64,000 nucleotides of DNA from Bacteroides sp. AN502(2024) (GTDB lineage: Bacteria > Bacteroidota > Bacteroidia > Bacteroidales > Bacteroidaceae). This document shows positions 18,327 through 28,122 of the stretch, one piece after another. The first letter of the stretch is position 1; every line of letters begins with the position of its first letter. The notes under the pieces are model-generated. The model saw nothing but the letters and a program-made list of their open reading frames with translations. It ran no database searches and had not been told where the DNA came from. A program made the position numbers and the translations under genes. Location of the stretch: assembly GCF_041227145.1 (NCBI RefSeq), contig NZ_JBGFSP010000003.1, positions 3,038,001 to 3,102,000 of the forward strand. Reading direction: 5' to 3'.

Positions 18327-19454
18327 ATGATATTCAACCGACAACAACAAAGCCTGTTACTGGAAGGAAAAGAATACACTTCTGAAGATATACGTCGATT
18401 GATAGCAGGAGGAGCAGAAGCTCATTCTCCTGCTTATTGGGATTTATATCTTTTCCTGAACAAATGGTTTGATGATTCTCCTGTCATCACGGTTCATACA
18501 TCGGGTTCTACGGGTACCCCTAAAGAACTGGTGGTACGCAAGGAGCAGATGATGCAAAGTGCACGTCTGACTTGTGAATTTTTGAATTTGAGAAAAGGTG
18601 ATTCGGCATTATTATGTATGAATCTTCGTTATATCGGTGCAATGATGATGGTCGTACGTTCATTGGTTGCAGGCTTGAACCTGATTGTTCGTCCTGCTTC
18701 CGGTCATCCGTTGGCGGGTATAAAAGCCCCTTTAAGGTTTGTGGCAATGGTTCCATTGCAAGTTTATAACACCTTGCAGGTTCCCGAAGAAAAAGAGCGA
18801 TTAAAACAAACGGGTATTCTGATTATAGGAGGTGGAGCCGTTGATGAGGCCTTGGAAACGGAGATGAAACATCTTCCGACTGTGGTTTACTCCACTTATG
18901 GCATGACTGAAACCTTGTCGCATATTGCCCTTCGTCGTCTGAACGGAGTATCGGCTTCGGAGCATTATTATCCATTCTCTTCCGTAAAATTGTCTTTATC
19001 CTCAGAGAATACATTGGTCATCGATGCCCCTTTGGTCTGTGACGAAACATTGCAGACCAATGATATTGCACGTATCTATCCCGATGGAAGTTTTATGATT
19101 CTAGGCCGGAAAGACAACGTGATTAACAGTGGAGGAATTAAGATTCAAGCGGAAGAGATGGAAAGGTTACTCCGCCCGTTCATTCCTGTACCCTTTGTCA
19201 TTACTTCAGTTCCGGACCGGCGCTTAGGGCAGGCTGTCACTCTATTGTTGGAAGGTCAGCTGGGTACTAAGGAAATCGAAAATAAGTTGCAGGAAATATT
19301 CGAACCTTATTATCGTCCCAGATACATATTGTCAACAGACGATATCCCGCAAACAGGGAATGGAAAGATTAATCGTGTGGAATGTCGTATTTTAGCCAAA
19401 CAATTGGTAGCAACGTCTAAAAGAGGAGAATATGAAGGCGGGCAAGAGAATTAA
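18327..19454 (+). CDS. menE: o-Succinylbenzoate-CoA ligase (short form)
   Basis: A 375-residue AMP-forming acyl-CoA synthetase. The P-loop-like motif is VHTSGSTGTPKELVVRK, the A5 motif STYGMTETLSHIA, and the hinge segment GRKDNVINSGGIKIQAEEME. A C-terminal lysine region (PQTGNGKINR) is present. It is shorter than the ~450-residue Gram-positive MenE, as expected for Bacteroidetes. It is the last gene of the operon; no terminator is evident directly after it. menA, menG and menH are not in the window. Confidence 0.92.
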   Translation: MIFNRQQQSLLLEGKEYTSEDIRRLIAGGAEAHSPAYWDLYLFLNKWFDDSPVITVHTSGSTGTPKELVVRKEQMMQSARLTCEFLNLRKGDSALLCMNLRYIGAMMMVVRSLVAGLNLIVRPASGHPLAGIKAPLRFVAMVPLQVYNTLQVPEEKERLKQTGILIIGGGAVDEALETEMKHLPTVVYSTYGMTETLSHIALRRLNGVSASEHYYPFSSVKLSLSSENTLVIDAPLVCDETLQTNDIARIYPDGSFMILGRKDNVINSGGIKIQAEEMERLLRPFIPVPFVITSVPDRRLGQAVTLLLEGQLGTKEIENKLQEIFEPYYRPRYILSTDDIPQTGNGKINRVECRILAKQLVATSKRGEYEGGQEN

Positions 19455-19508
19455 ATTTCCAGTGATCCGTGTCTAAACCTGTCCAAACCCTCTTATTGAA
19501 TTTTCATA

Positions 19509-19980
19509 CTATAATCCGCTTTCAGCGGTTTCAGTTTTATCCGCAAACGCCTTGTAGGAAGGAGATAGCGGCTGAAGGCGGAATATATTGACCCTTGCAG
19601 GAAGGTACTGTAGGCAAGGGGTAGTGCTTTCAGCGCCTTCAGCTTTTTCAGACTTGCCGGTAGGGCTATCTATTCAGCGTGGCGGGTATGTATACTCACC
19701 ATGCCGGTTCTCTTTGTCCACTACATCGGATAAATGGATTCGCCATGTGGGCTGAATCAAATAGAGCCTGTATTCGGTTCAAGTAGAGCCTATATTTGGA
19801 TCAAACAGAGCCTCTGTTACAATGAAATACAGGCTTCGTTTGCTTATCGCGGAGCCTCTGTTGGAAGTAAATATGGCAAAAGGAATTGTAGTGATATACT
19901 TTCGCTTTCAGGAGTGCTTTCAGGAAAAAACACCGATGAAAAGGGGCTTTTTGGAAGAACTGAAGGCTGAAGGCGGTTTT
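19509..19980 (+). repeat. Dispersed structured intergenic repeat, copy A
   Basis: This noncoding stretch aligns over about 450 bp, with small gaps, to 49545-49976. Shared blocks include GCAAACGCCTTG, GGAGATAGCGGCTGAA, CAAGGGGTAGTGCTTTCAGC, CTTGCCGGTA and ATACTCACCAT. It is rich in CTTTCAG/CTGAAAG-type words in both orientations. GCTGAAGGCG (19570-19579) is perfectly complementary to CGCCTTCAGC (19634-19643). No plausible gene lies in it; short ORFs here have no recognisable features. The rest of 19455-20204 holds nothing else I can name. Confidence 0.75.
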
Positions 19981-20204
19981 TCTAAAAACAGCCGCAACGG
20001 AAGAATCCGGCAAAACAACTGACGAAAATATAAAAACAAACATTCAAGCCGACAAAAAGCAGGAAGAAACAGCCAAAGAAACGAAACGACCGAAATGTAG
20101 TTTGCTTTATTAGGCTTTGGGAATTTTTGTAAGTTTCGCAATTTCGGCAAGTGCCGTTATTTATATAAAACGATGCTTCAAAAGATTGAGGAAAGATAAC
20201 TAAA

Positions 20205-20245
20205 AACGCCCACAAAATGCAAAAATGGGCATTTTTACGGGCGTT
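20205..20245 (-). terminator. Terminator downstream of tRNA-Ser
   Basis: Nested hairpin with AACGCCC/GGGCGTT outer arms and AAATGC/GCATTT inner arms. It is placed after the 3' end of the minus-strand tRNA-Ser. Confidence 0.6.
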
Positions 20246-20279
20246 CGTTTCTTAAATCGCTGATTATCAGTATTTATTG

Positions 20280-20364
20280 CGGAGAGACAGGGATTCGAAC
20301 CCCGGGAAGTGTTACCTTCAACGGTTTTCAAGACCGCCGCAATCGACCACTCTGCCACCTCTCC
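20280..20364 (-). tRNA. tRNA-Ser (anticodon TGA)
   Basis: On the minus strand GGAGAGG begins the gene. The anticodon loop CTTGAAA carries TGA, reading TCA. A long variable arm (class II) and the T-arm with GGTTCGAATCC follow. Acceptor arms GGAGAGG/TCTCTCC pair with one mismatch. About 85 nt; CCA is not encoded. Confidence 0.94.
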
Positions 20365-20404
20365 AAAACTCTTTTATCAAAAGTGTTTTCTGTTAAAAGC
20401 GGTG

Positions 20405-20412
20405 CAAAGGTA
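20405..20412 (-). promoter_or_regulatory. -7 element for tRNA-Ser
   Basis: The minus strand reads TACCTTTG (TAnnTTTG), 41 bp upstream of the mature tRNA 5' end. No matching -33 box was found. Confidence 0.5.
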
Positions 20413-20550
20413 CGAAGATATTTTAAACTAGCAAGAGTTTTCACAAAAAAATCACGAATATCATTTCCAAAGAATAGCAATATCTAGGTATTTTTATGTT
20501 GAAAAGCATAAAATAGAGCATGCTTATGCTGATTATGTGAAAAAGACTTG

Positions 20551-20558
20551 TATCTTTG
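20551..20558 (+). promoter_or_regulatory. -7 element for pflB-pflA
   Basis: TATCTTTG matches TAnnTTTG, 47 bp upstream of the pflB ATG. The -33 region does not match TTTG well. Confidence 0.5.
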
Positions 20559-20604
20559 CGCGCTCTAATGAAAAGGATAACTACAACCTCTAATTTTATC
20601 ATTT

Positions 20605-22833
20605 ATGGAATTAAATAAGATCTTTAAAGATGGTCTTTGGAGCACTGAAATCAATGTCAGAGATTTCGTAAGTCATAACATCACTCCGTATTATGGAGAT
20701 GCTTCTTTCCTTGAAGGACCTACCGAACGCACAAAAGCTGTATGGAACCGCTGCCTCGAAGCATTGGCAGAAGAAAGAGCCAATAACGGAGTACGCTCAC
20801 TAGATAATGTCACCGTCTCAACCATAACTTCTCACAAAGCAGGATACATTGACAAAGAAAACGAACTGATCGTCGGCCTGCAGACAGACGAACTTCTGAA
20901 ACGCGCCATTAAGCCTTTCGGAGGTATCAATGTGGTGAGCAAAGCTTGCCACGAAAACGGTATGGAAGTAGACGACCGTGTAAAAGACATCTTCACTCAC
21001 TACCGCAAGACGCACAACGACGGAGTGTTTGACGTATATACCGAAGAAATCCGCTCGTTCCGTTCTTTGGGATTCCTCACCGGACTTCCTGACAATTATG
21101 CCCGCGGACGTATCATCGGTGATTACCGCCGTATGGCTCTCTATGGTATCGACCGATTAATTGAGGCAAAAAAAGAAGATTTACGTAACCTTACCGGTCC
21201 GATGACCGAAGATCGCATCCGCCTACGCGAAGAAGTGGCAGAGCAAATCAAGGCATTGAAGGACATGAAGGTGATGGGCGAGTACTACGGACTCGATTTA
21301 AGCCGTCCTGCTTACACCGCACAAGAAGCCGTACAATGGGTGTACATGGCTTACCTCGCTGCCGTAAAAGAACAAGATGGTGCTGCCATGTCACTGGGTA
21401 ATGTCTCTTCGTTTCTTGACATTTATATGGAATATGAATTGAGTAAAGGAACCATCACAGAATCTTTTGCACAGGAACTGATCGACCAGTTTGTCATCAA
21501 ACTGCGTATGGTACGCCATCTGCGTATGCAATCTTACAATGAAATCTTTGCCGGTGACCCGACATGGGTAACCGAATCCCTAGGCGGACGCCTCAACGAC
21601 GGACGTACCAAGGTGACAAAGACTTCATTCCGCTTTTTGCAAACACTCTACAATCTCGGTCCTTCACCAGAACCGAACCTGACTGTACTGTGGAGCCCGG
21701 AATTACCGGAAGGATTCAAAGAATTCTGCGCCAAAGTTTCCATCGATACTTCATCCATCCAATACGAAAACGACGATCTGATGCGTGAAGTACGCCAGTC
21801 GGACGACTACGGAATTGCCTGCTGTGTATCTTATCAGGAAATTGGAAAACAAATCCAGTTCTTCGGTGCACGCTGTAATCTGGCAAAAGCCCTGCTGCTT
21901 GCCATCAATGGCGGACGTTGCGAAAACACTGGTACGGTAATGGTGAAAAATATCCCCGTACTGACCAGTGATGTTCTCAATTTCGAAGAAGTAATGAGCA
22001 ACTATAAGAAAGTATTGACGGAAATCGCCCGTGTTTACAACGAAGCGATGAATATCATCCATTATATGCATGATAAGTATTATTACGAGAAAGCCCAAAT
22101 GGCATTTGTAGATACAAACCCACGCATCAACCTTGCTTACGGGGTAGCCGGACTTTCCATCGCACTCGATTCACTGTCAGCTATCAAATATGCCAAAGTA
22201 ACCGCACGCCGTAACGACATCGGTCTAACAGAAGGGTTTGACATTCAAGGTGAATTCCCATGTTTCGGTAATGACAATGACAAGGTAGACCATTTGGGTG
22301 TTGATCTAGTATATTTCTTCAGCGAAGAATTGAAGAAACTTCCGGTTTACAAGAATGCCCGTCCGACTCTTTCATTACTGACTATCACTTCCAACGTGAT
22401 GTATGGTAAGAAGACAGGTGCTACTCCCGACGGACGTGCCAAAGGTGTTGCTTTTGCTCCGGGAGCTAACCCGATGCACGGACGTGATAAGAACGGTGCC
22501 ATTGCCTCTTTGAGCTCAGTAGCGAAGCTACGTTATCGCGACTCACAGGACGGCATCAGTAATACTTTCTCAATTGTTCCAAAATCACTGGGAGCTACTG
22601 CGGAAGGACGCATCGAGAATCTGGTTACCATGATGGACGGATACTTCACTAAAGGTGCTCACCACCTGAATGTAAACGTTCTGAACCGTGATATGCTGTA
22701 TGATGCTATGGAACACCCGGAAAAATATCCGCAACTTACCATCCGTGTTTCTGGTTATGCCGTAAACTTCGTGAAGTTGAGCCGCGAACATCAATTGGAG
22801 GTTATCAGCCGTAGCTTTCACGAACGTATGTAA
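20605..22833 (+). CDS. pflB: Pyruvate formate-lyase (formate C-acetyltransferase)
   Basis: A 742-residue glycyl radical enzyme. The catalytic cysteine pair is C406-C407 in GIACCVS. The radical site is G717 in RVSGYAVNF near the C-terminus. Length and motif positions match PflB rather than the diol-dehydratase-type relatives. It cleaves pyruvate with CoA to acetyl-CoA and formate in anaerobic metabolism. The activase gene pflA follows 17 bp downstream and would be co-transcribed. Confidence 0.97.
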   Translation: MELNKIFKDGLWSTEINVRDFVSHNITPYYGDASFLEGPTERTKAVWNRCLEALAEERANNGVRSLDNVTVSTITSHKAGYIDKENELIVGLQTDELLKRAIKPFGGINVVSKACHENGMEVDDRVKDIFTHYRKTHNDGVFDVYTEEIRSFRSLGFLTGLPDNYARGRIIGDYRRMALYGIDRLIEAKKEDLRNLTGPMTEDRIRLREEVAEQIKALKDMKVMGEYYGLDLSRPAYTAQEAVQWVYMAYLAAVKEQDGAAMSLGNVSSFLDIYMEYELSKGTITESFAQELIDQFVIKLRMVRHLRMQSYNEIFAGDPTWVTESLGGRLNDGRTKVTKTSFRFLQTLYNLGPSPEPNLTVLWSPELPEGFKEFCAKVSIDTSSIQYENDDLMREVRQSDDYGIACCVSYQEIGKQIQFFGARCNLAKALLLAINGGRCENTGTVMVKNIPVLTSDVLNFEEVMSNYKKVLTEIARVYNEAMNIIHYMHDKYYYEKAQMAFVDTNPRINLAYGVAGLSIALDSLSAIKYAKVTARRNDIGLTEGFDIQGEFPCFGNDNDKVDHLGVDLVYFFSEELKKLPVYKNARPTLSLLTITSNVMYGKKTGATPDGRAKGVAFAPGANPMHGRDKNGAIASLSSVAKLRYRDSQDGISNTFSIVPKSLGATAEGRIENLVTMMDGYFTKGAHHLNVNVLNRDMLYDAMEHPEKYPQLTIRVSGYAVNFVKLSREHQLEVISRSFHERM

Positions 22834-22850
22834 TATTCTATTTATTCTAT

Positions 22851-23579
22851 ATGATGATAAACGTGCATTCATACGAAAGTATGGGAACATTCGACGGGCC
22901 GGGCTTACGGCTCGTCGTTTTTCTTCAAGGTTGCAATTTCCGTTGTCTATATTGCGCCAATCCCGATACAATAGCCGGCAAAGGCGGTACACCTACTCCG
23001 CCGGAAGAAATCGTTCGCATGGCAATGAATCAGCGCCCTTTCTTCGGAAAGCGAGGGGGAGTTACTTTCTCCGGAGGCGAACCGACGTTTCAGGCAAAAG
23101 CACTCGTTCCACTGGTTCGTGAGTTGAAAGAGAAAGGTATTCATGTGTGCATAGACAGCAACGGTGGTATCTGGAATGAAGATGTGGAAGAGCTTTTCCG
23201 TCTGACCGATCTTGTATTGCTGGACGTGAAAGAATTCAATCCTGTCCGCCATCAGACATTGACGGGGAGAAGTAACGAGCAAACGATCCGCACGGCAACA
23301 TGGTTGGAAGAGAATGGAAAATCTTTCTGGTTGCGATATGTATTGGTACCCGGTTACAGCGATTTTGAAGAGGATATCCGCCAACTGGGAGAAGTCATGG
23401 GGACATATAAAATGATTCAACGCGTGGAAGTGCTTCCTTACCATACATTAGGCGTACACAAGTACGAGGCTATGGAACAGGAATACAAACTGAAAGACGT
23501 AAAAGAAAATACCCCTGAACAACTTAAACGGGCTGCGGAGGTATTTAAAGAGTATTTCGCTATGGTAGTAGTCAATTAG
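22851..23579 (+). CDS. pflA: Pyruvate formate-lyase activating enzyme
   Basis: A 242-residue radical SAM protein. The [4Fe-4S] motif is C28-x3-C32-x2-C35 in GCNFRCLYC. GPGLRLVVF before it and FSGGEPTFQ after it (SAM binding, GGE) are typical. The motif DSNGG and the segment LLDVKEFNP follow. It installs the glycyl radical on PflB. The extra ferredoxin-like insert seen in diol-dehydratase-type activases is absent. It lies directly after its substrate gene. Confidence 0.96.
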   Translation: MMINVHSYESMGTFDGPGLRLVVFLQGCNFRCLYCANPDTIAGKGGTPTPPEEIVRMAMNQRPFFGKRGGVTFSGGEPTFQAKALVPLVRELKEKGIHVCIDSNGGIWNEDVEELFRLTDLVLLDVKEFNPVRHQTLTGRSNEQTIRTATWLEENGKSFWLRYVLVPGYSDFEEDIRQLGEVMGTYKMIQRVEVLPYHTLGVHKYEAMEQEYKLKDVKENTPEQLKRAAEVFKEYFAMVVVN

Positions 23580-23713
23580 CCGACTTTGTGTCAGTAGTTG
23601 AAACCATCCACTAGGTCTTTTGTTTTCACTTCGAAACAAGGGCATTCTTTTCTCTGATCTATGACTTTATGGACTTTTTTCTCTCTTCATGCGGTCAATG
23701 AGAAATAATCGTG

Positions 23714-23721
23714 TAACTTTG
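23714..23721 (+). promoter_or_regulatory. -7 element for topB
   Basis: TAACTTTG matches TAnnTTTG, 32 bp before the topB ATG. The -33 box is not consensus. Confidence 0.45.
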
Positions 23722-23753
23722 TAAGCTGTTAGAGTAAAGATAAGAAGGAAAAA

Positions 23754-25922
23754 ATGATAGTTTGCATAGCCGAAAAGCCATCTGTAGCACGCGATATAGC
23801 CGAAGTACTCGGAGCCCACACTAGAAAAGACGGATATATTGAAGGAAACGGATACCAAGTGACCTGGACATTCGGACATCTTTGTACCCTGAAGGAGCCA
23901 CATGAATACACGCCTAATTGGAAATCGTGGAATTTAGGTAGCCTGCCAATGATTCCTCCACGTTTCGGCATCAAGTTGATAGAAAATCCTACCTATGAAA
24001 AACAGTTTCACATTATTGAGGGACTGATGCAGAACGCAGATGAGATCATCAACTGTGGCGATGCCGGGCAGGAAGGAGAATTGATTCAGCGTTGGGTGAT
24101 GCAGAAAGCCGGTGCGCACTGTCCGGTGAAACGTCTGTGGATTTCTTCATTGACGGAAGAAGCCATCCGTGAAGGTTTTGCGAAACTGAAAGATCAGGCC
24201 GATTTTCAGTCACTTTATGAAGCTGGACTTTCCCGTGCAATGGGTGATTGGCTATTGGGAATGAATGCTACCCGTCTTTATACCATTAAATATGGTCAAA
24301 ATAAACAGGTGCTCTCTATCGGACGTGTGCAAACGCCTACTTTGGCATTGATTGTCAACCGTCAGTTGGAAATTGCCAATTTCCAACCCAAGCAATATTG
24401 GGAACTAAAAACAAACTATCGAGATACTATTTTCTCCGCCCTTATTCGCAAAAGTGATGAAGAAATAGCGGCAGAAGAAGAAAAAAACGGTGGAAAAAAG
24501 AAAATGGACAATCCGGGTATCGATCCTATCACCAATCGTGAAGAGGGAGAAGCCTTGGTAAAACGTATCAAAGACCTTCCTTTTGTTGTAACCAGTGTTG
24601 GTAAGAAAGACGGAAAGGAATACGCTCCGCGTTTGTTCGACTTGACTTCCCTTCAGGTAGAGTGTAACAAGAAATTCGCCTATTCTGCCGATGAAACACT
24701 GAAACTGATCCAATCTCTTTATGAGAAGAAAGTAGCTACCTACCCGCGTGTCGATACCACTTTTCTGAGCGATGATATTTATCCGAAATGTCCTGGTATT
24801 TTGAAAGGACTTCGTGATTACGAAGTATTGACTGCCCCGTTGCATGGTGCTACGTTGCCTAAATCGAAAAAGGTATTTGATAACTCGAAAGTGACGGACC
24901 ACCATGCCATTATTCCTACCGGAGTTTATGCTCAAAACCTTACCGATATGGAACGTCGTGTTTATGATCTGATAGTCCGCCGTTTTATAGCAGTATTCTA
25001 TCCAGATTGTAAGATTTCTACTACTACCGTGATGGGTGAGGTGGATAAGATCGAATTTAAAGTCACCGGTAAGCAAATCTTAGAACCGGGCTGGCGTGTG
25101 GTATTTGCTAAAGATGTGAAAGACACTGCTGAAGAAAAGGACGACGACGATGAAAATGTTCTTCCTGCCTTTATAAAAGGGGAGAGCGGTCCTCACATTC
25201 CCGACTTGAATGAGAAATGGACGCAGCCACCAAGACCTTTTACGGAAGCGACCTTGCTCCGGGCTATGGAAACCGCCGGAAAACTAGTCGATAATGATGA
25301 ACTTCGCGATGCACTGAAAGAGAATGGTATCGGTCGCCCTTCCACCCGTGCCGCTATAATTGAAACGTTGTTCAAACGAAATTATATCCGCAAGGAAAAA
25401 AAGAATCTGATCGCTACACCGACAGGAGTAGAATTGGTGCAGTTAATCCACGAAGAACTTTTGAAATCAGCGGAATTGACAGGTATCTGGGAAAAGAAAT
25501 TGCGTGAGATAGAAAAGAAAACATACGATGCCCGCCAATTCCTTGAAGAATTGAAACAAATGGTTTCGGAAATTGTAATGAGTGTACTTGCTGATAATAC
25601 TAATCGTCGCATCACTATTCAAGATGCGGTAGGTGTCAAGACCGGGGAGAAAGCAAAGAAGGAACCTAAAAAACGAGAACGGAAAGTGAACGTGTCAAAA
25701 GAGAAAAAAAAGAATTCCGAGGCAGGAGAACCGAAAGAGGTAAAAACAGAAGCATCACCGTCTCCTGTTGCTACTCCTGTCTTTTCTCCGAGTAGTATCC
25801 CGGACTCTTTAGTCGGACAGCCCTGTCCGGTTTGTGGTAAGGGAATTATCATAAAAGGGAAAACAGCCTACGGGTGTTCGGAATGGAAAAATGGATGTAC
25901 ATACCGAAAAACATTTGATTAG
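23754..25922 (+). CDS. topB: DNA topoisomerase III (type IA)
   Basis: A 722-residue type IA topoisomerase. The TOPRIM domain starts at residue 1 (MIVCIAEKPSVARDIAEVLG, with the catalytic Glu) and includes NCGDAGQEGELI. The catalytic tyrosine is Y330 in TYPRVDTTFLS. GRPSTRAAIIETLFKRNYI is the C-terminal core motif. A Lys/Glu-rich linker (about residues 640-685) leads to a terminal zinc ribbon, CPVCGKG...CSEWKNGCTYRK. It relaxes negatively supercoiled DNA and decatenates. Bacteroides mobile elements also carry topB genes, but nothing here points to a conjugative element, so a housekeeping copy is preferred. Confidence 0.93.
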   Translation: MIVCIAEKPSVARDIAEVLGAHTRKDGYIEGNGYQVTWTFGHLCTLKEPHEYTPNWKSWNLGSLPMIPPRFGIKLIENPTYEKQFHIIEGLMQNADEIINCGDAGQEGELIQRWVMQKAGAHCPVKRLWISSLTEEAIREGFAKLKDQADFQSLYEAGLSRAMGDWLLGMNATRLYTIKYGQNKQVLSIGRVQTPTLALIVNRQLEIANFQPKQYWELKTNYRDTIFSALIRKSDEEIAAEEEKNGGKKKMDNPGIDPITNREEGEALVKRIKDLPFVVTSVGKKDGKEYAPRLFDLTSLQVECNKKFAYSADETLKLIQSLYEKKVATYPRVDTTFLSDDIYPKCPGILKGLRDYEVLTAPLHGATLPKSKKVFDNSKVTDHHAIIPTGVYAQNLTDMERRVYDLIVRRFIAVFYPDCKISTTTVMGEVDKIEFKVTGKQILEPGWRVVFAKDVKDTAEEKDDDDENVLPAFIKGESGPHIPDLNEKWTQPPRPFTEATLLRAMETAGKLVDNDELRDALKENGIGRPSTRAAIIETLFKRNYIRKEKKNLIATPTGVELVQLIHEELLKSAELTGIWEKKLREIEKKTYDARQFLEELKQMVSEIVMSVLADNTNRRITIQDAVGVKTGEKAKKEPKKRERKVNVSKEKKKNSEAGEPKEVKTEASPSPVATPVFSPSSIPDSLVGQPCPVCGKGIIIKGKTAYGCSEWKNGCTYRKTFD

Positions 25923-25949
25923 TTTTAGTCATATAAGGTTTAACTAAAA

Positions 25950-26030
25950 GGCACTTTGTTTCGCGCCTTGAAACACTTGGTTTTCACGCCTTGAAACACT
26001 TGGTTTTCACGCCTTGAAAAACAAGAATTA
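25950..26030 (+). repeat. Tandem repeat of a 23-bp unit (about 2.7 copies)
   Basis: The unit GCCTTGAAACACTTGGTTTT+CAC occurs nearly three times (GCCTTGAAA beginning at about 25964, 25988 and 26011). The TTTCACGCC/GCCTTGAAA words are partly palindromic. It lies just after topB. The rest of 25923-26320 holds no recognisable gene. Confidence 0.6.
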
Positions 26031-26323
26031 CTCTTTATTTTTCAAAAAATAGGCGGTGACAGATGAGGTTTTCCTCCATGTTTCAGCATATTAATCTTTT
26101 GCTAGGGCTTTCTTTCATTAAAAAAGTGGCAACTAAACACCGACTTTCAAACAAATTGATTTTTAATGTTGCTTTTCTTGTCATACCGAATTCGTATAGA
26201 CTGAAAAACAGAAGCCTGATCAATGTCTAAATGAGTAGTCTGTAAATTAGCACATTGGTAAAATCCATCATTGTTTTAATGGAAAGTTCCGTGAAAAATA
26301 ATAATAAAATAATTTATTATGTA

Positions 26324-26352
26324 TTGTTATATAATAAAATATTGTATATTTG
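26324..26352 (+). promoter_or_regulatory. Candidate promoter of the first SusC/SusD locus
   Basis: TATATTTG at 26345-26352 matches TAnnTTTG. TTG at 26324-26326 lies 18 bp upstream. It would leave an untranslated leader of about 460 nt before the ATG at 26821. No gene is visible in 26353-26820. Confidence 0.45.
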
Positions 26353-26820
26353 CATCCGATAATATTGAATATTTTTCAAGAAACAAAACGAATATATAAA
26401 AATAAATACAGAAAAGAACATTTAAACATTCAAACAATATTTGAGGTGCTTATTTTTATAACCTTTTACTTAATTTCAAGTAGAAAACTTAGTAACAAAC
26501 AAGGATATTCGACTAATTTGTATTAACTAAATCAAGAATGCTGATGAAAAGAAAACCTCCGCTGACCTTATGAATTATGGATTTTGGAAATGAAAATTCA
26601 AAAACAAAGGCAAACATGTTGATACTTCAAAGGAGTGTCAACAGGCTTATTCTTTAAAATCGATTCCGTCCAGGTCTAAGAAACTGATGGATTTCGATTA
26701 ATTGTTAACCTTTGATCTTAGTTTAAAAGTTTATTTGATAATCTTCCCTTTCATAGTATAGGGTAAGAAATTGGTAAACTATAAAATAGGATCATTAATT
26801 TAATAAATGAAATAATAGTA

Positions 26821-28101
26821 ATGAGAAAAACATCTTTGGTAACTATTTTATTTGCAATGCTGGTAACCTTTCTTTCAGCATGTAAAAATGATTCAGAAGA
26901 AGGTGGCACAACAGGCAAACCTTATGATCCCAATCAACCGATTAAACTAATCTCTTTTTACCCTGAAAATGGGGGAATGGCAACGAAAGTTATTATTAAT
27001 GGAGAAAATTTCGGAACCGATCTTTCTCAGATAAAAGTATTCTATAATGAGAAACAAGCGGCAGTGGTACGTTCCATAGGAACTAAAATTTATGTCATTA
27101 CTCCCCGGCAACCGGGAGATAATTGTACTATTACAGTAGAAGTGGGTAAAGATAAAGCCAGTTTTGAACAGCAATTCTTGTATAAGACACAGGTTACTGT
27201 AAGTACGATTACGGGAACGCCGCGAACGGAAGTAAATGCTGTTGACGGAACTCTGGCGGCAGCCCAATTCGGATTGACTCATTTTATTTGCGTAGATCGT
27301 GAGAAAAATATATTTGTTTGTGAAAGGTCTGGCTACCGTTTACGCCAGATAAATGAGCAACAAAATATGGTAACTACATTAGCTACAAATATTACAGCTC
27401 CATTTATTCCAATGGTTGAAACAGAAGGGCAGAAAGTCTTTTTACCACTTTGGGTACAAGGAGGTAATTTATTACAATTTGATCCGGAAACACAATGGAC
27501 TAAAAAACAGGTGAAACCGCAGAATGTAACATTAGATCAATACATATCTGCTGCTGTCAATCCGGAAGATAAGCTGGTGTATATAAAGGCATTAAATGGA
27601 AGCTTGGCTAAAATGGACCCCAAGAGTAAGGAAGCAGAACTGGTTGCTACGGGACTGGATGAGGGTTGGACCTATGATGCTATCTGTTGTTTTGATAGTC
27701 TTGATCCGGATGTGCTCTATATTTGTTATCGGAGTAAGCATTGTATTTATCGCTATGAACTTTCTACCGGAAGTTATGAATTGTATGCAGGGGCGAGAGA
27801 AGATCCGGGTTATGAGGATGGAAAACGTTTGAACGCACGATTTAATGTCCCTTCACAGATATGTTTCGACTTAGACGGAATCATGTATATTGCAGATTCC
27901 AATAATCATTGTATCCGTTCGATTGATCGGGAAGGGGTGGTAAGTACTGTAATTGGTGTTCCAGGCAGAGCTGGCTATGTAGATGGTACACCGGATGACG
28001 CTTTATTTAATGAGCCTTGGGGAGTAGCTGTGGATGAAGAAGGTACAATTTACATTGCAGATACCAAGAATAAATGTATTAGAAAACTTGCTATTCAGTA
28101 A
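26821..28101 (+). CDS. IPT/TIG and NHL-repeat surface lipoprotein
   Basis: A 426-residue lipoprotein. The signal peptide ends in LSAC, so the lipidated Cys is residue 21, and an acidic-rich stretch follows (KNDSEEGG). Residues ~40-125 form an IPT/TIG Ig-like domain (ISFYPENGGMATKVIINGENFG, typical of the family). Residues ~150-426 contain NHL-type beta-propeller repeats; the last two are clear (IMYIADSNNHCIRSID and TIYIADTKNKCIRKL). Proteins of this build commonly precede SusC/SusD genes in Bacteroidetes and are assumed to be surface-exposed accessory binding proteins. The ligand is unknown. susC-like follows after 21 bp. Confidence 0.87.
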   Translation: MRKTSLVTILFAMLVTFLSACKNDSEEGGTTGKPYDPNQPIKLISFYPENGGMATKVIINGENFGTDLSQIKVFYNEKQAAVVRSIGTKIYVITPRQPGDNCTITVEVGKDKASFEQQFLYKTQVTVSTITGTPRTEVNAVDGTLAAAQFGLTHFICVDREKNIFVCERSGYRLRQINEQQNMVTTLATNITAPFIPMVETEGQKVFLPLWVQGGNLLQFDPETQWTKKQVKPQNVTLDQYISAAVNPEDKLVYIKALNGSLAKMDPKSKEAELVATGLDEGWTYDAICCFDSLDPDVLYICYRSKHCIYRYELSTGSYELYAGAREDPGYEDGKRLNARFNVPSQICFDLDGIMYIADSNNHCIRSIDREGVVSTVIGVPGRAGYVDGTPDDALFNEPWGVAVDEEGTIYIADTKNKCIRKLAIQ

Positions 28102-28122
28102 TCTGTTTATCACTAATTCAAT

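Noticed and set aside
23754..25922. topB as a marker of an integrative conjugative element
   Set aside because: No relaxase, tra, integrase or attachment-site features flank it, and the neighbours pflB-pflA are core genes.
25950..26030. CRISPR array
   Set aside because: The units are only 23 bp, directly adjacent without spacers, and fewer than three; no cas genes are present. No other CRISPR-like array was seen.
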